Source: Sphingobacteriaceae bacterium (GTDB taxonomy: Bacteria > Bacteroidota > Bacteroidia > Sphingobacteriales > Sphingobacteriaceae). From it: DNA of 64,000 nucleotides. The notes under the pieces were generated by a model. It saw nothing but the letters and a program-made list of their open reading frames with translations. It did no database searches and was not told the DNA's origin. The position numbers were made by a program, and so were the translations under genes. Where the stretch lies: assembly GCA_947479815.1 (NCBI GenBank), contig CANKAT010000001.1, positions 1 to 64,000 of the forward strand. Direction: 5' to 3'. Below, piece by piece: positions 53,061-62,846 of the stretch (positions are counted from its first letter, which is position 1; each line of letters opens with the position of its first letter).

Positions 53061-54557
53061 TTAAGGTTGTTCATCTTTAAGTTTTTTCAGCAGACCAACA
53101 AGAACAGTACTGATTTTGGTAGATGCATCCACTTCCAAGTAGCTAGACCGGGCTCTCCATGTTTCATAACCACCCAGTTTATGATGCTCCGGAGTAGGCA
53201 AATAGCCATTGTAACCATTGGCTAGGGAAGTTGTAAATGTTGGCTTGAAAGGGCTTTTTGATTTGATATCTAATCCAATTTCAACAAATATTTCACAAGG
53301 AAGGGCAGCAATTGCCAGATCTCCCACACGGAAAGCCTGAATAATTAAAGGTACTTGTTTTGGAAAATCCTTAATCAACATCGTCTCGCGTGCATAAATC
53401 TCTTCCATTGTATTCATAACCGGCCCATTAGTTTTGGCGATGATCCCTTTTGCCCGATCAATTTCTTCCTTTTTAGGTAATCTTACCCCTAAATTAATCT
53501 CTGTTTGGGCAGAACTTAAAGAAATCCAATCCTGATACCGAATAGTTTGAACCGTTTTATAAGCTTCGGCAGCTACAACATTAGCGACCTGCCGCATTTT
53601 AGCGTATGGCGGCATAGCCGGAGGAGCTTCATTTGCAAACCAATTGATATTATTAATATTACCACTTGTCCCGTTAGAAAGCATCGCAACAAAGGGAGGA
53701 AAACCTTCATTATCCGACTCAAGCAATCCTTTCATCCGTTCTGCAAACATTCCAAAGTAATCGGCGGATATTTCACCTGGGCCAGTTCCTCCTACATAAT
53801 GTAGCGAGTAATTTGCAAGTAAGGCTATCGGTCTACCTTCCGTACTTTGTACAGATATAATTGGAAGTTCCGGATCTGTAGGGCCGGCTGGCTCCAGGCG
53901 ATCTGGATTACCTATACCCGGATTCATCTTTACCTGATCTTCTGTACCAAATGGGTTCATTAATGGCTTTCCTGGTTTCATTTTCCAGCGGCGATTAAAT
54001 ACCTGAGTTGGCTCATTGCCAACAGCCCATCCGATACGGGCAGGCACAAGATTATTATTTGCACGAACTACCGCATCAGCAATTCTTTCTCTGAGGAATT
54101 TCAGATATTCCGGATCCGGATCACTTTGAAATACCGAGCAAGCTGTCCCGCCTGAATGCGTATGAATGGCGGATATCATCATGTTTTCTATAGGAATATT
54201 GGTTAATTCATGTGCCCTGCGTTTAGCTGCATCCAATTCCTCCCTATAAATCATACAAAGATCTACAGTAAGTATAGCCAATTTGGTTTTCCCATCATCC
54301 AATACAATACAGCGAGCATGTGTTTCATCATGAATTTGTTTGACCATACCATCCTTCATATTTCCATTGATGGATGTTCCAATTTTAGGAGTGATATTAC
54401 TTGTAGCAGCACCGGCCCTGAAAAGTTTTCGGGAAGCATCCTGGGCATTGGCTGAAAAATTTGTCATAATCAGCACAATTAACATCAAAAAAGGATTCCT
54501 ATTGATGGAAAACAAAATTAGATGCGGGACTTTTAAAAGGACTTTGGATTTTTTCAT
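53061..54557 (-). CDS. exported ceramidase-like hydrolase, paralogue 1
   Basis: A long N-terminal signal region (hydrophobic PFLMLIVLIMTNFSANAQ) is followed by the ceramidase-like N-terminal domain: FRAGAATSNITPKIGTSINGNM, the acidic strand LAILTVDLCMI, zinc motif SAIHTHSGG (about 132-140) and ANYSLHYVGG with a further His. The loop that carries the nucleophile in neutral ceramidases (GDVSPN) reads SGNINNINW here, without the Ser. It ends with LPTPEHHKLGGYETWRARSSYLE, shared by the paralogues at 56440 and 58010. A metal hydrolase with a non-ceramide substrate is likely. Confidence 0.8.
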   Translation of the reverse strand: MKKSKVLLKVPHLILFSINRNPFLMLIVLIMTNFSANAQDASRKLFRAGAATSNITPKIGTSINGNMKDGMVKQIHDETHARCIVLDDGKTKLAILTVDLCMIYREELDAAKRRAHELTNIPIENMMISAIHTHSGGTACSVFQSDPDPEYLKFLRERIADAVVRANNNLVPARIGWAVGNEPTQVFNRRWKMKPGKPLMNPFGTEDQVKMNPGIGNPDRLEPAGPTDPELPIISVQSTEGRPIALLANYSLHYVGGTGPGEISADYFGMFAERMKGLLESDNEGFPPFVAMLSNGTSGNINNINWFANEAPPAMPPYAKMRQVANVVAAEAYKTVQTIRYQDWISLSSAQTEINLGVRLPKKEEIDRAKGIIAKTNGPVMNTMEEIYARETMLIKDFPKQVPLIIQAFRVGDLAIAALPCEIFVEIGLDIKSKSPFKPTFTTSLANGYNGYLPTPEHHKLGGYETWRARSSYLEVDASTKISTVLVGLLKKLKDEQP

Positions 54558-54671
54558 TTCTTATAATTTAACGATGTGTTTCTGATTTAAAATTTCCCTG
54601 TGATCGGTGTTATCACCGTACCACTAGCTCTCTGGTCGGCGAAAACACCGACTAGTATAGCGGGATTTTTC

Positions 54672-54907
54672 TCTCGCAAAGACGCAAAGACGCTAAGCCT
54701 TACAATTTATTCACTTGCGTCTCTGCGTCTTTGCGAGACCATTTTTTAAACCGCAATCCCTTGGCGAGGCTTGCGCTTTGTCATTGCGGGTGTTGCGCTT
54801 TGTCATTGCGAGCATAGCGAAGCAATCTCTTCGCTAATACCACTAACCGTCAAAAGATTGCTTCGTCATACCTCCCTGCTCGTCCGGTCAGGCGGGCTCG
54901 CAATGAC
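54672..54907. repeat. two adjacent palindromic REP-like elements
   Basis: The first is tctcgcaaagacgcaaagacgc ... gcgtctctgcgtctttgcgaga (54672-54738). The second has gtcattgcgag...gcgaagcaatct paired with agattgcttcgt...ctcgcaatgac (54802-54907). The 'attgcgag...gaagcaatct' type is a well-known Bacteroidota intergenic repeat. Smaller hairpins (cggtg-ttat-caccg; gtcgg-cgaaaaca-ccgac) lie at 54607-54652. They fill most of the 54558-54916 gap and separate ceramidase-like paralogue 1 from paralogue 2. Confidence 0.85.
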
Positions 54908-54916
54908 ATCACCCTG

Positions 54917-56443
54917 TCACTTCAATTCCGGTGGCAGATTTCCATAGGCCCACGGTGCTTTAAATGGTGGCGGTGGAGGAGGTAATGGCACTTTACCGGG
55001 TATCATTTGGTTAGCCAGTTCAATTCCTGTATTGGCAAACTGTCTTCCGGCAGAAACTTCCAGGTTACTGTATGAAGTGAGACGCGTTTCATAACCTCCA
55101 CCATTAGGGCCTAATGCTTCTTCTGTTGGAACATAGCCTGTTATACCATTGGCGAGTTCAACCACGAAAGTGAATGGGAATTTGCTTGCCGCCTTGATAT
55201 CCAATTGGTACTGAACAAAATATTCTGCAGGATTCGACACGAATACCATCGGGCCAACCTGTATAGCTTGTACTTCAACTTCCACTAATGGCCTGGCTTT
55301 TATGATTGCATCCAATACAAGAATCTCTTTTGCAAAAGTCCATTCAGTAGTACCCGATTTCTCAGGACCTGCCTTTACCAGTTCCAATGCATTTTGAACT
55401 TTCTCAGGAGTTGGGATACGACGCTTAACCGTCCAGACCCGCTGCCTGCTATCAAGCGGAATTTCACTTCCTGCACCACGGCGAATTAAAAGGAGGGTTT
55501 TATAAGCCTCAGCACCCACGCGGCCTCCAACAATATCCCACCATTCTTCAGCCCCCGGATTTTGAAATTTAGTTAGGTTATCCACCTGAGTAATATCACC
55601 ACAAGCACCCTGCATAAAAACTACCGGCAATGCTGCATTTCCAGTTGCCCCGCGTATGGTCCTTTCCATTGAACCAATCCAACTTGCTGAAATACCTCCC
55701 GGACTCGTTGTGGCATGGCATGAGAAATTAACTACAGTGCCCAACAAATTCCCTTTTAAATTCCATACACCAACGGTCCCTACCTGCGGATCAATTGGCC
55801 CTGCGTAATCAACAATATCAGGATTTCCTGCACCAGGATGGGAATAGCTCAATCCATTTTTCATCCGCAAACGACGGTTGTATGAAACTTTATCTTCATG
55901 CCCATTCCCAACGGCAAGCTTAGCATCTACACGATTTTCATTCGCAAGCACCACCGCATCAACTATCTGTTTTTTAAGAACTTGTGTATATCCGGGATTA
56001 GAAACGATAGAATTATTATTGACCAGATCTTTCACCAAAGGTGAGGCTTTGTCAAAATCTCCAGGTTCACCCATCCCGATTGGCCCTGATGAATGAGAGT
56101 GAGATGCTCCAATCATCACATCAGCCGGCAGGATGCCGCAACGCTTCTGAATCTCAGCCCGTACTTCCTGTACTAGATGACGGGTTACAAAAAGCAAATC
56201 GATCCCAACCAGAGCTACACGCTTCTGTCCATCATCAAATACGACGGCACGAACTTTACAGGGGTCATGAAAGGTCTTATGATAAGATTTTCCATAATTT
56301 CCAGGCGATTCCATACCAATATCCGGGGTAATATCCTGCTCAGCAAATCCGGCTTTAAAAATAGGTGCCGGCTTAGTACCGTCAGCTGCCATAGTTGATA
56401 CAGCGAGGAGGCAGAGATTGAAAATTGTTAAAATATAGTTCAT
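54917..56443 (-). CDS. exported ceramidase-like hydrolase, paralogue 2 (divergent)
   Basis: A signal peptide (ILTIFNLCLLAVSTMAADG) is followed by the same domain but more distant from the other three: FKAGFAEQDITPDIGMESPGNYG, zinc motif GASHSHSSGPIGMG, VNFSCHATTSPGG and FMQGACGDITQVDN at the nucleophile loop (Thr/Gln in place of Ser-Pro). The C-terminus has a Pro-rich tail (KVPLPPPPPPFKAP). Its ATG overlaps the stop of the upstream paralogue 3 by 4 bases, so the two are translationally coupled. The different zinc-site environment hints at a different substrate. Confidence 0.8.
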   Translation of the reverse strand: MNYILTIFNLCLLAVSTMAADGTKPAPIFKAGFAEQDITPDIGMESPGNYGKSYHKTFHDPCKVRAVVFDDGQKRVALVGIDLLFVTRHLVQEVRAEIQKRCGILPADVMIGASHSHSSGPIGMGEPGDFDKASPLVKDLVNNNSIVSNPGYTQVLKKQIVDAVVLANENRVDAKLAVGNGHEDKVSYNRRLRMKNGLSYSHPGAGNPDIVDYAGPIDPQVGTVGVWNLKGNLLGTVVNFSCHATTSPGGISASWIGSMERTIRGATGNAALPVVFMQGACGDITQVDNLTKFQNPGAEEWWDIVGGRVGAEAYKTLLLIRRGAGSEIPLDSRQRVWTVKRRIPTPEKVQNALELVKAGPEKSGTTEWTFAKEILVLDAIIKARPLVEVEVQAIQVGPMVFVSNPAEYFVQYQLDIKAASKFPFTFVVELANGITGYVPTEEALGPNGGGYETRLTSYSNLEVSAGRQFANTGIELANQMIPGKVPLPPPPPPFKAPWAYGNLPPELK

Positions 56444-57918
56444 GGTTTTACCTGGTTAAAAAGTTTAAGAATTTCAGTTACAATTTTTCGGGATGCTTCT
56501 TTTTCAACTTTATTGGTACCTAGCCAAGTTTCATAACCACCTAACTGATGTTGTTCAGGGGTAGGAAGGTATCCATAACTACCATTTGCCAGTTCAATGG
56601 TAAAGGAAGATTTGAAAGGACTTTTTGCTTTGATTTCAAGACCTATTTCTGTAAAAACCTCAAAAGGAATAGCTGCTACACCTAATTCTCCGATCCGAAA
56701 GGTCTGCATAAGCACATCAATATTATCAGGCCATCCATTCATTTGCATAGTTCGTTCTGCATAGGTTTTCTCTAGACGGTGAACAGGCGTTTCTGTCTCA
56801 GGCTTTGCAAGAACCTTTTGAGCATAGGCAATCATTTCAGGACTAGGTCTGCGAACTTTCAAATTCAGTTCCGACTGTGCCGCACGCAAGGGAACCCAAT
56901 CTTTGTATTGTATGGTCTGATATACGCGAAGAACTTCGTTAGCAACATCATTGGCAACGATACGCATTTTGGCATAAGGTTCATGCTTTTCTGCCGGACC
57001 ACTGAAATTGATATTGTTTACATCTCCTGATGTACCATTAGACATGATTCCTACAAATGGAGGATCCTGACGGTCTGCCTTTACTAATTCCTGAATACGG
57101 CCTGCAAAAACTGCAAAATAATCTGCCGAAATATGATCCTTGGGTACACCACCAACGTAATGAAGGGAATAATTTGCCAGTATCCCAATTGGACGTCCTT
57201 TTAGAGATTGAACCGAAATGAATGATACTTGCGGATCTGTTGACCCTGCCGGTTCAAGCAGCTCCGGATTTTTGATCCCCGGATTCATCAGTACCTGATC
57301 CATACCACCGAATGGATTGACTACCGGATTTTTCATTTTCCATCGGCGGTTAAAAAGGTGCTGAGGCACATTCCCGGCACCCCAACCAATGCGGGCAGGT
57401 TCCAAATTATTTACTGCTATACGCACTCCATCCGCAATCCGGCGGACAAGAAAACGCTGGTAATCATCAAGAGGCATTCCAGCATTCCATCCACCTCTTA
57501 AGTTTCCAAGTCCGCTGGCACTACTGGCAGAATGTGTATGGTCTGAAGATATCAGAATCTGGGCTGTGGGAATCTTTGTTTCTTCAAAGATCAATCGTTT
57601 GGCCTCATCAAATACTTCACGGATAATACCCACATTATCTACCACAACAAACACCAGTTTTGTGGTTCCGTCATCCAGAACAAGGCTGCGTGCATGCAAT
57701 TCGTCGTGGACATAATTTGCAGGAGGTGGAATACCAAAGTTTCCCACTAAACCTGAACCCAAGGGTGGAGTTATGTTTGCAGTTGATGCACCAGCTCGGA
57801 AAGTAGTATTCTGAGCATAAAGCTGGGAATCAAATAATAGCATCAGTATAAAACTGAAAACCATAGTTAAAAGCCTAGCAGTACAACCATAATTTAGAAA
57901 TTTAATTATATTTTTCAT
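56440..57918 (-). CDS. exported ceramidase-like hydrolase, paralogue 3
   Basis: Signal peptide (LLTMVFSFILMLLFDSQLYAQ), then FRAGASTANITPPLGSGLVGN, zinc motif ISSDHTHSASSASGLG, ANYSLHYVGGVPKDHISADYF and SNGTSGDVNNINF in the nucleophile loop (Asn for Ser). The end (LPTPEQHQLGGYETWLGTNKVEKEASRKI) is almost the same as in paralogue 4, so these two are the most recent duplicates. Export implies a periplasmic role. It lies 91 bases downstream of paralogue 4 and overlaps paralogue 2 by 4 bases. Confidence 0.82.
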   Translation of the reverse strand: MKNIIKFLNYGCTARLLTMVFSFILMLLFDSQLYAQNTTFRAGASTANITPPLGSGLVGNFGIPPPANYVHDELHARSLVLDDGTTKLVFVVVDNVGIIREVFDEAKRLIFEETKIPTAQILISSDHTHSASSASGLGNLRGGWNAGMPLDDYQRFLVRRIADGVRIAVNNLEPARIGWGAGNVPQHLFNRRWKMKNPVVNPFGGMDQVLMNPGIKNPELLEPAGSTDPQVSFISVQSLKGRPIGILANYSLHYVGGVPKDHISADYFAVFAGRIQELVKADRQDPPFVGIMSNGTSGDVNNINFSGPAEKHEPYAKMRIVANDVANEVLRVYQTIQYKDWVPLRAAQSELNLKVRRPSPEMIAYAQKVLAKPETETPVHRLEKTYAERTMQMNGWPDNIDVLMQTFRIGELGVAAIPFEVFTEIGLEIKAKSPFKSSFTIELANGSYGYLPTPEQHQLGGYETWLGTNKVEKEASRKIVTEILKLFNQVKP

Positions 57919-58009
57919 ATTTATTCTTGTTATTGCTTGTTTAAATTAAAACCTTGCAGGTAAAAAATTATATTGCTAGACTTATTTAATTCTAATTTCC
58001 AAAAACCAA

Positions 58010-59503
58010 TCATAATTTTACCTGATTGAAAAGTTTAAGAATTTCAATCACTATCTTTCGGGAAGCTTCTTTTTCGACCTTATTGACACTCATCCAGGTC
58101 TCATATCCTCCCATTTTATGCTGTTCAGGAGTTGGGAGATATCCATAACCTCCATTTGCCAATCCGATGGTAAAAGACTTTTCAAAAGGGCTTTTGGCTT
58201 TGACCTCTAATCCCGTTTCTGCAAAGACCTCAAAAGGAATTCCCGCTATTCCTAAATCTCCGACTTTGAAAGTCTGGAGAATCACATCTATGTTTTCAGG
58301 CCATTCCTTCATTTGTATAGTTCGCTCGGCGAAGACCTTTTCCATAGCATGATCAGGCTTTTCTTTCTGCATGGCTTTCTCAGCCCAGGCAAGCGCTTGT
58401 GCATCTGGCCTTCTTACATCCAGAGTAAGTTCAGTTTGCGCTGCACCAAGGGGCACCCAATTTTTGTACTCTAGGGTCTGATAAACACTGAACACTTCTT
58501 GTGCGACGTCATTCGCAACTATCTTCATCTTGGCATAGGCTGGATATGGTATAACCGGCCCCCGAAAATCAATATTGTTTGTATCTCCCTCTGTACCATT
58601 TGACATAATGCCTACAAAGGGGATATCCTGGCGATCGGCTTTTAACAGTTCTTGAAGGCGATCGGCAAAGACTGCAAAATAATCTGCAGAAATATGTCCT
58701 TTAGGCACTCCTCCAACATAGTGAAGGGAATAATTAGCCAATATTGATATAGGTTTTCCCTTCAATGATTGAACAGACAAGAAGGAAACCTGAGGATCAG
58801 TCGGCCCGGCTGGCTCCAATAAATTGGGGTTAGCAATACCCGGATTCATCTGAACCTCTTCAGAAACTCCAAAAGGATTATTAACCGGTGTTTTCAATTT
58901 CCAGCGGCGGTTGAAAACATGCTGCGGCACACTTCCTGCGCCCCATCCTATACGGGCAGGTTCCAGGTTATTCAATGCTACACGCACTCCATCAGCCATT
59001 CGACGCACCACAAAACGCTGATAATTATCGAGAGGTTTAGGGTATTCTACTCCCGAACTGGCACGGATGCTCAACGAAGGCTCCGGGGGATTGATTTCAT
59101 GACCCGCCCAGGTAGTAGAATGGGAATGTGTCGATGACATCATTATCCGCTCTTTTGGAATCGCTGTTTCTTGGGTGATAAGTCGTTTTGCCGCATCAAA
59201 AACTTCACGTGGGAGCTCCACATTATCTATAACCATAAAAACAAGACGAACTTTGCCATCATCCAGAACCAGAGAGCGGGCATGCAATTCATCATGAATA
59301 TGAGTAGCTATGGGCAAGGGCATCCAACCTCCAGCAATTCCCTCACCTAGAGAAGGACTGATATTTGCAATTGAGGCTCCGGCACTAAAAACCGGATCTT
59401 GTGCAAAGGAAGGAAACTGAAAAAGCAAAATGAAAATACCGCCGATTAATCTCAGAGGGATATAAAAGTCATTGGATTTTAGAATAATCAATGTTCTTTT
59501 CAT
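58010..59503 (-). CDS. exported ceramidase-like hydrolase, paralogue 4
   Basis: I place the start at ATG 59503 (MKRTLIILKSNDFYIPLRLIGG), 54 bases inside the ORF-track start, giving a signal sequence that ends FPSFAQ. Domain features: FSAGASIANISPSLGEGIAGG, zinc motif SSTHSHSTTWAGHEI, ANYSLHYVGGVPKGHISADYF and SNGTEGDTNNIDF (no nucleophile Ser). The C-terminus LPTPEQHKMGGYETWMSVNKVEKEASRKI is close to paralogue 3. It is separated from the PfkB kinase gene by 162 bases and is the first of four such genes on this strand. Confidence 0.82.
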   Translation of the reverse strand: MKRTLIILKSNDFYIPLRLIGGIFILLFQFPSFAQDPVFSAGASIANISPSLGEGIAGGWMPLPIATHIHDELHARSLVLDDGKVRLVFMVIDNVELPREVFDAAKRLITQETAIPKERIMMSSTHSHSTTWAGHEINPPEPSLSIRASSGVEYPKPLDNYQRFVVRRMADGVRVALNNLEPARIGWGAGSVPQHVFNRRWKLKTPVNNPFGVSEEVQMNPGIANPNLLEPAGPTDPQVSFLSVQSLKGKPISILANYSLHYVGGVPKGHISADYFAVFADRLQELLKADRQDIPFVGIMSNGTEGDTNNIDFRGPVIPYPAYAKMKIVANDVAQEVFSVYQTLEYKNWVPLGAAQTELTLDVRRPDAQALAWAEKAMQKEKPDHAMEKVFAERTIQMKEWPENIDVILQTFKVGDLGIAGIPFEVFAETGLEVKAKSPFEKSFTIGLANGGYGYLPTPEQHKMGGYETWMSVNKVEKEASRKIVIEILKLFNQVKL

Positions 59504-59665
59504 CTGTTTATTTTTATTGCTTTTATCATTGCCAGATGTAATTTTTAAAAATCCCATTAAGAAATGATTAATTAAAGCATTAATATACTAAAGGATAGTA
59601 TCATAATGTTATACATATCTGTTTTCCCCCAGAAATATATTTAAATAGTATAGATTATGAGGCTC

Positions 59666-60700
59666 CTATCGAAATTTGACTTCGTTGTAACCAAAATTCT
59701 CTCCAAGTTTCAAACACTCCTGCCATGGAACAATACTTTCGGAAGAACTGGCATCCATTAAACTGGCAGCGGCAACATTTACTCCTAATAACAAGCATTT
59801 CGCCATCGTCCAATCATCATGAAATCCTGCTAAAACACCTGCTGCAAAAGCATCTCCGGCACCAACCGACCCTTTGATGTTCTCTGCCGACATTTTAACA
59901 CTTGGCTGAAATAATTTATCCCCACTTTTATTCAGTGCTATTGCTCCTTTCGGAAAATGAATAATTACCCATCTTTGAACCCCGGCATTTAAAATAGTAT
60001 CAGCTGCCTTATATGCATTAACAATTGAGCATTCCCCTTCTTCATCGCAGATTTCAATACCGGTTAACATCCCGGCTTCAAACTCATTAACAAACAGGAT
60101 ATCAACATACTGCAATGCTAGGGGAATAATAGTTTTGAATCGTTCAGATTGTTCACTGACCAAATCTGCCGATGTGACCATCCCACATTTTCTGGCTTCC
60201 TTTAGTACTTTTGCGGCACCTGTAAGTCCATCTGAACCAATAGCGTCCAATCGATCGAGAAGTAATAAATACCCTAAATGAAATATCTTCGATTTATGAC
60301 CTGAAAAGTTAAAATAAGATTCATCTAAGTGAGCATTGGCACCTCTTGAATGAAAAAAAGTACGTCTTCCGGTCCCAAGTACAGTCATTACATCAGTATA
60401 TGATGTATTTGAATCCTGCACTTTGATAATTTGACTCGAATCAATATTAAGCTTTTGACATTCGTTCAAAATATAATCACCTCTTTCATCATCTCCAATT
60501 GCTCCGATTCCTTTTAATGGAAACTGGAATCCCATCCTACTGATTGCTTTTAATACACTATATGGAGCACCACCATTACTGTTACTCTCTTTGAGGATAT
60601 TCGCTAGTTTATCTTCCTTTGGATAAACATCTATGATTTTGACATTATCAATGATCCAGTTACCTCCAGCTAAAATCCCCATTCCAATATTTTCCTTCAT
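59666..60700 (-). CDS. PfkB-family carbohydrate kinase
   Basis: This ribokinase-fold kinase has the C-terminal signature KGSVGAGDAFAAGVLAG (catalytic Asp about 283), with an N-terminal GGNWIIDNVKIIDVYP in place of the common NGE/D opening, and internal YSVLKAISRMGFQFPLKGIGAIGDDERGDYI. It is cytoplasmic and should phosphorylate a sugar or polyol. It follows a Gfo/Idh gene by 10 bases, which in turn follows an aldolase gene by 6; the three are one operon. Order of action may be oxidise, phosphorylate, then cleave. Confidence 0.87.
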   Translation of the reverse strand: MKENIGMGILAGGNWIIDNVKIIDVYPKEDKLANILKESNSNGGAPYSVLKAISRMGFQFPLKGIGAIGDDERGDYILNECQKLNIDSSQIIKVQDSNTSYTDVMTVLGTGRRTFFHSRGANAHLDESYFNFSGHKSKIFHLGYLLLLDRLDAIGSDGLTGAAKVLKEARKCGMVTSADLVSEQSERFKTIIPLALQYVDILFVNEFEAGMLTGIEICDEEGECSIVNAYKAADTILNAGVQRWVIIHFPKGAIALNKSGDKLFQPSVKMSAENIKGSVGAGDAFAAGVLAGFHDDWTMAKCLLLGVNVAAASLMDASSSESIVPWQECLKLGENFGYNEVKFR

Positions 60701-60710
60701 ATCGAATACA

Positions 60711-61835
60711 TCATACTACATCCATAACAGATTTAGTCTCGTAAGATTTTAAAGCCGCATTAAATAATTGATGGCTCATGAGTGCTTCTTCAGGAGTAAC
60801 ACAGCCGAAACGGTCATTCAAAAATCCTTCCCGCTCCGCAAAATATGCCGCCAGCATCTGCAAAAAACAATCAGAGAATCCAGGCTCAAATATTGAACCA
60901 GTACTTGTAGGAAATGGAACCTGAAAACCAAGATCCACCCGTTTCCAAAACTGTTCCTTTTCCCGTTTAAAGATCCATAACGCCTTGGTATCTTTAGTGT
61001 TATAACGTACACCTCCTTCGGTTCCCAGAACTTCTATATACCAGGAATTAGTCTCCCCTGGTTTTAATCGCTTCATTTCAAGAGACATTGGAATATCTTT
61101 TTTATCTATGTTAACTGAGGTTGACAAAGTTGCATTATTCCAGGTATCACATTCACTCCAAGCACCTTTTCCATCAGGCCTTGTAGTGATGATCTTTTGC
61201 AGATGAGCATATACCTTGTTAGGTATCCATCCCAATCTTACCGGAATATGCATAACATGCATACCCAAATCTCCCATTACACCTATTTCACCACAGAATT
61301 TTGACTGTCTTTTCCAGTTGATCGGTTTGAGAGGATCCATATCACTTGAATGACAGAAGCCTGCATTTATTTCGATGATCTCACCGATTCTCCCCGAAAG
61401 GGCTTCGCTTATCACTCGCTGAGGACCCGGCAAAAAGGGCATCTCAGAACAGCATCTTACAAAACTCTTCGAATTTGCAATTTTTGTATTGATCCTTTTT
61501 GCTGCCGCGAGGTCCATTCCAAAAGGCTTTTCAGCCAATAGATCTTTACCTGCTTCAATTACTTCGATATAATATTGTTCATGAAGAAAATGAGGTAGGG
61601 CAACATAAACTACATCTACCTTGGAAGATGCCAATAACTCTTTATAATCTGTGGTCAATAATTCAACAGAAGGAATTTGCTCATACCATTTTAAGGTATT
61701 AACATTTAGATCACAAACGGCCTTTAACTCCACTTTAACAGGATAATCATTTAATGAGAACCAGCGTCCAAAAGCACCGGCCACTTCCTTGCCCATTAAA
61801 CCACCTCCTATAATGCCAACATTTACAACTTTCAT
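60711..61835 (-). CDS. Gfo/Idh/MocA-family oxidoreductase (cytoplasmic)
   Basis: There is no signal peptide; the Rossmann fold begins VGIIGGGLMGKEVAGAFGRW, followed by VDVVYVALPHFLHEQYYIEVIEAGKDLLAEKPFG with the EKP motif, and the C-terminal domain has GEIGVMGDLGMHVMHIPVRLGW. It probably acts on a sugar or inositol-like polyol in the cytoplasm. It sits between the DhnA-type aldolase (6 bases) and the PfkB kinase (10 bases). The N-terminal GGGLMG and length of 374 residues are typical of inositol/sugar dehydrogenase relatives, but I cannot assign the substrate. Confidence 0.87.
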   Translation of the reverse strand: MKVVNVGIIGGGLMGKEVAGAFGRWFSLNDYPVKVELKAVCDLNVNTLKWYEQIPSVELLTTDYKELLASSKVDVVYVALPHFLHEQYYIEVIEAGKDLLAEKPFGMDLAAAKRINTKIANSKSFVRCCSEMPFLPGPQRVISEALSGRIGEIIEINAGFCHSSDMDPLKPINWKRQSKFCGEIGVMGDLGMHVMHIPVRLGWIPNKVYAHLQKIITTRPDGKGAWSECDTWNNATLSTSVNIDKKDIPMSLEMKRLKPGETNSWYIEVLGTEGGVRYNTKDTKALWIFKREKEQFWKRVDLGFQVPFPTSTGSIFEPGFSDCFLQMLAAYFAEREGFLNDRFGCVTPEEALMSHQLFNAALKSYETKSVMDVV

Positions 61836-61841
61836 AATAAT

Positions 61842-62681
61842 TTATTTACTTCCCTTAACCCAGGCAATAACGTCTGCTGGTTTTGCGCCATCGTGTACAA
61901 TAGCCATTAATGCCCTTGTCATACCGCCTGGATTAGCATGCTGTACTACATTTCTGCCATACACGATCCCTTTAACACCCTGTTGCATCAATTTATAGGT
62001 ACGATCCAATAATTCTTCATCCTCAGCACGACCACCTCCTCTAACCAGAATTGGAACAGATCCTGCTACCTCAACAACTTTATGATAATCTTCTACATTC
62101 TCGCAAGGGTCTGCCTTAATAATATCAGCCCCCAATTCTACCGCCTGCCTTACAAGAGGCAAGATAATATCTATATTTCCATCAACCATATAGCCTCCAG
62201 CCTCACTGTTTGGGCGGAATACTAATGGCTCGATCATTAATGGCATAGCGTAATAGTCGCACATTGGCTTTAACTTCAAAATATTCTGAATACACTGATC
62301 TGTTACTTCAGGAGCTCCAGGAATACGAAACAGATTAACAACCACACAGGTAGCATCAAGACGAATTGCCTGAAGCACAGGCTCTTCAATCATTCTGCTG
62401 TATAATACGGATTGAAGTTCAAGACCGTAAACATTGGCAACATCTGTTCTTAAAACTAAAGAAGGCTTTTTCTTTCCGGACACAGATTGTAAATGATGTG
62501 CCTGTCCAACTGTCAGCTGAATTGCATCTGGATCTGCATCAATCAGAATTTTGACTGACTTTTCAATGTTCTCTATCCCACCTAAAAAAGTTAATTCATT
62601 AAAAAACCCATGGTCAAGGGCAACATCAAAACATCTACCTGATTTTTCATTGAATAATCTATTTAATCTACTCGCTTTCAT
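61842..62681 (-). CDS. DhnA/FbaB-type class I aldolase
   Basis: This is a (beta/alpha)8 aldolase of the class I DhnA/LsrF/IolJ-like group: DVALDHGFF (about 19-27) near the N-terminus, MPLMIEPLVFRP, the likely Schiff-base Lys189 in LGADIIKADP and a phosphate-binding end SVPILVRGGGRAEDEELLD / GIVYGRNVVQHANPGGM. It would cleave a keto-sugar phosphate, plausibly the product of the PfkB kinase two genes downstream. No signal peptide. It lies 165 bases from the Gfo/Idh gene upstream and probably starts the aldolase-oxidoreductase-kinase operon. Confidence 0.87.
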   Translation of the reverse strand: MKASRLNRLFNEKSGRCFDVALDHGFFNELTFLGGIENIEKSVKILIDADPDAIQLTVGQAHHLQSVSGKKKPSLVLRTDVANVYGLELQSVLYSRMIEEPVLQAIRLDATCVVVNLFRIPGAPEVTDQCIQNILKLKPMCDYYAMPLMIEPLVFRPNSEAGGYMVDGNIDIILPLVRQAVELGADIIKADPCENVEDYHKVVEVAGSVPILVRGGGRAEDEELLDRTYKLMQQGVKGIVYGRNVVQHANPGGMTRALMAIVHDGAKPADVIAWVKGSK

Positions 62682-62846
62682 CTTTATTTTTATTTATTTA
62701 ATAATTAATTAATTTTTCATCTCAGATCCTACCCAGTATCATACACCTGATTTTCTTTGATTTTTTGATATGAATTTTAAGTTATGGGCTATGTGCTTTC
62801 ACAAAAGCTGGATAATCAGAGAAGGATAAAATTCACTACACGAAAT

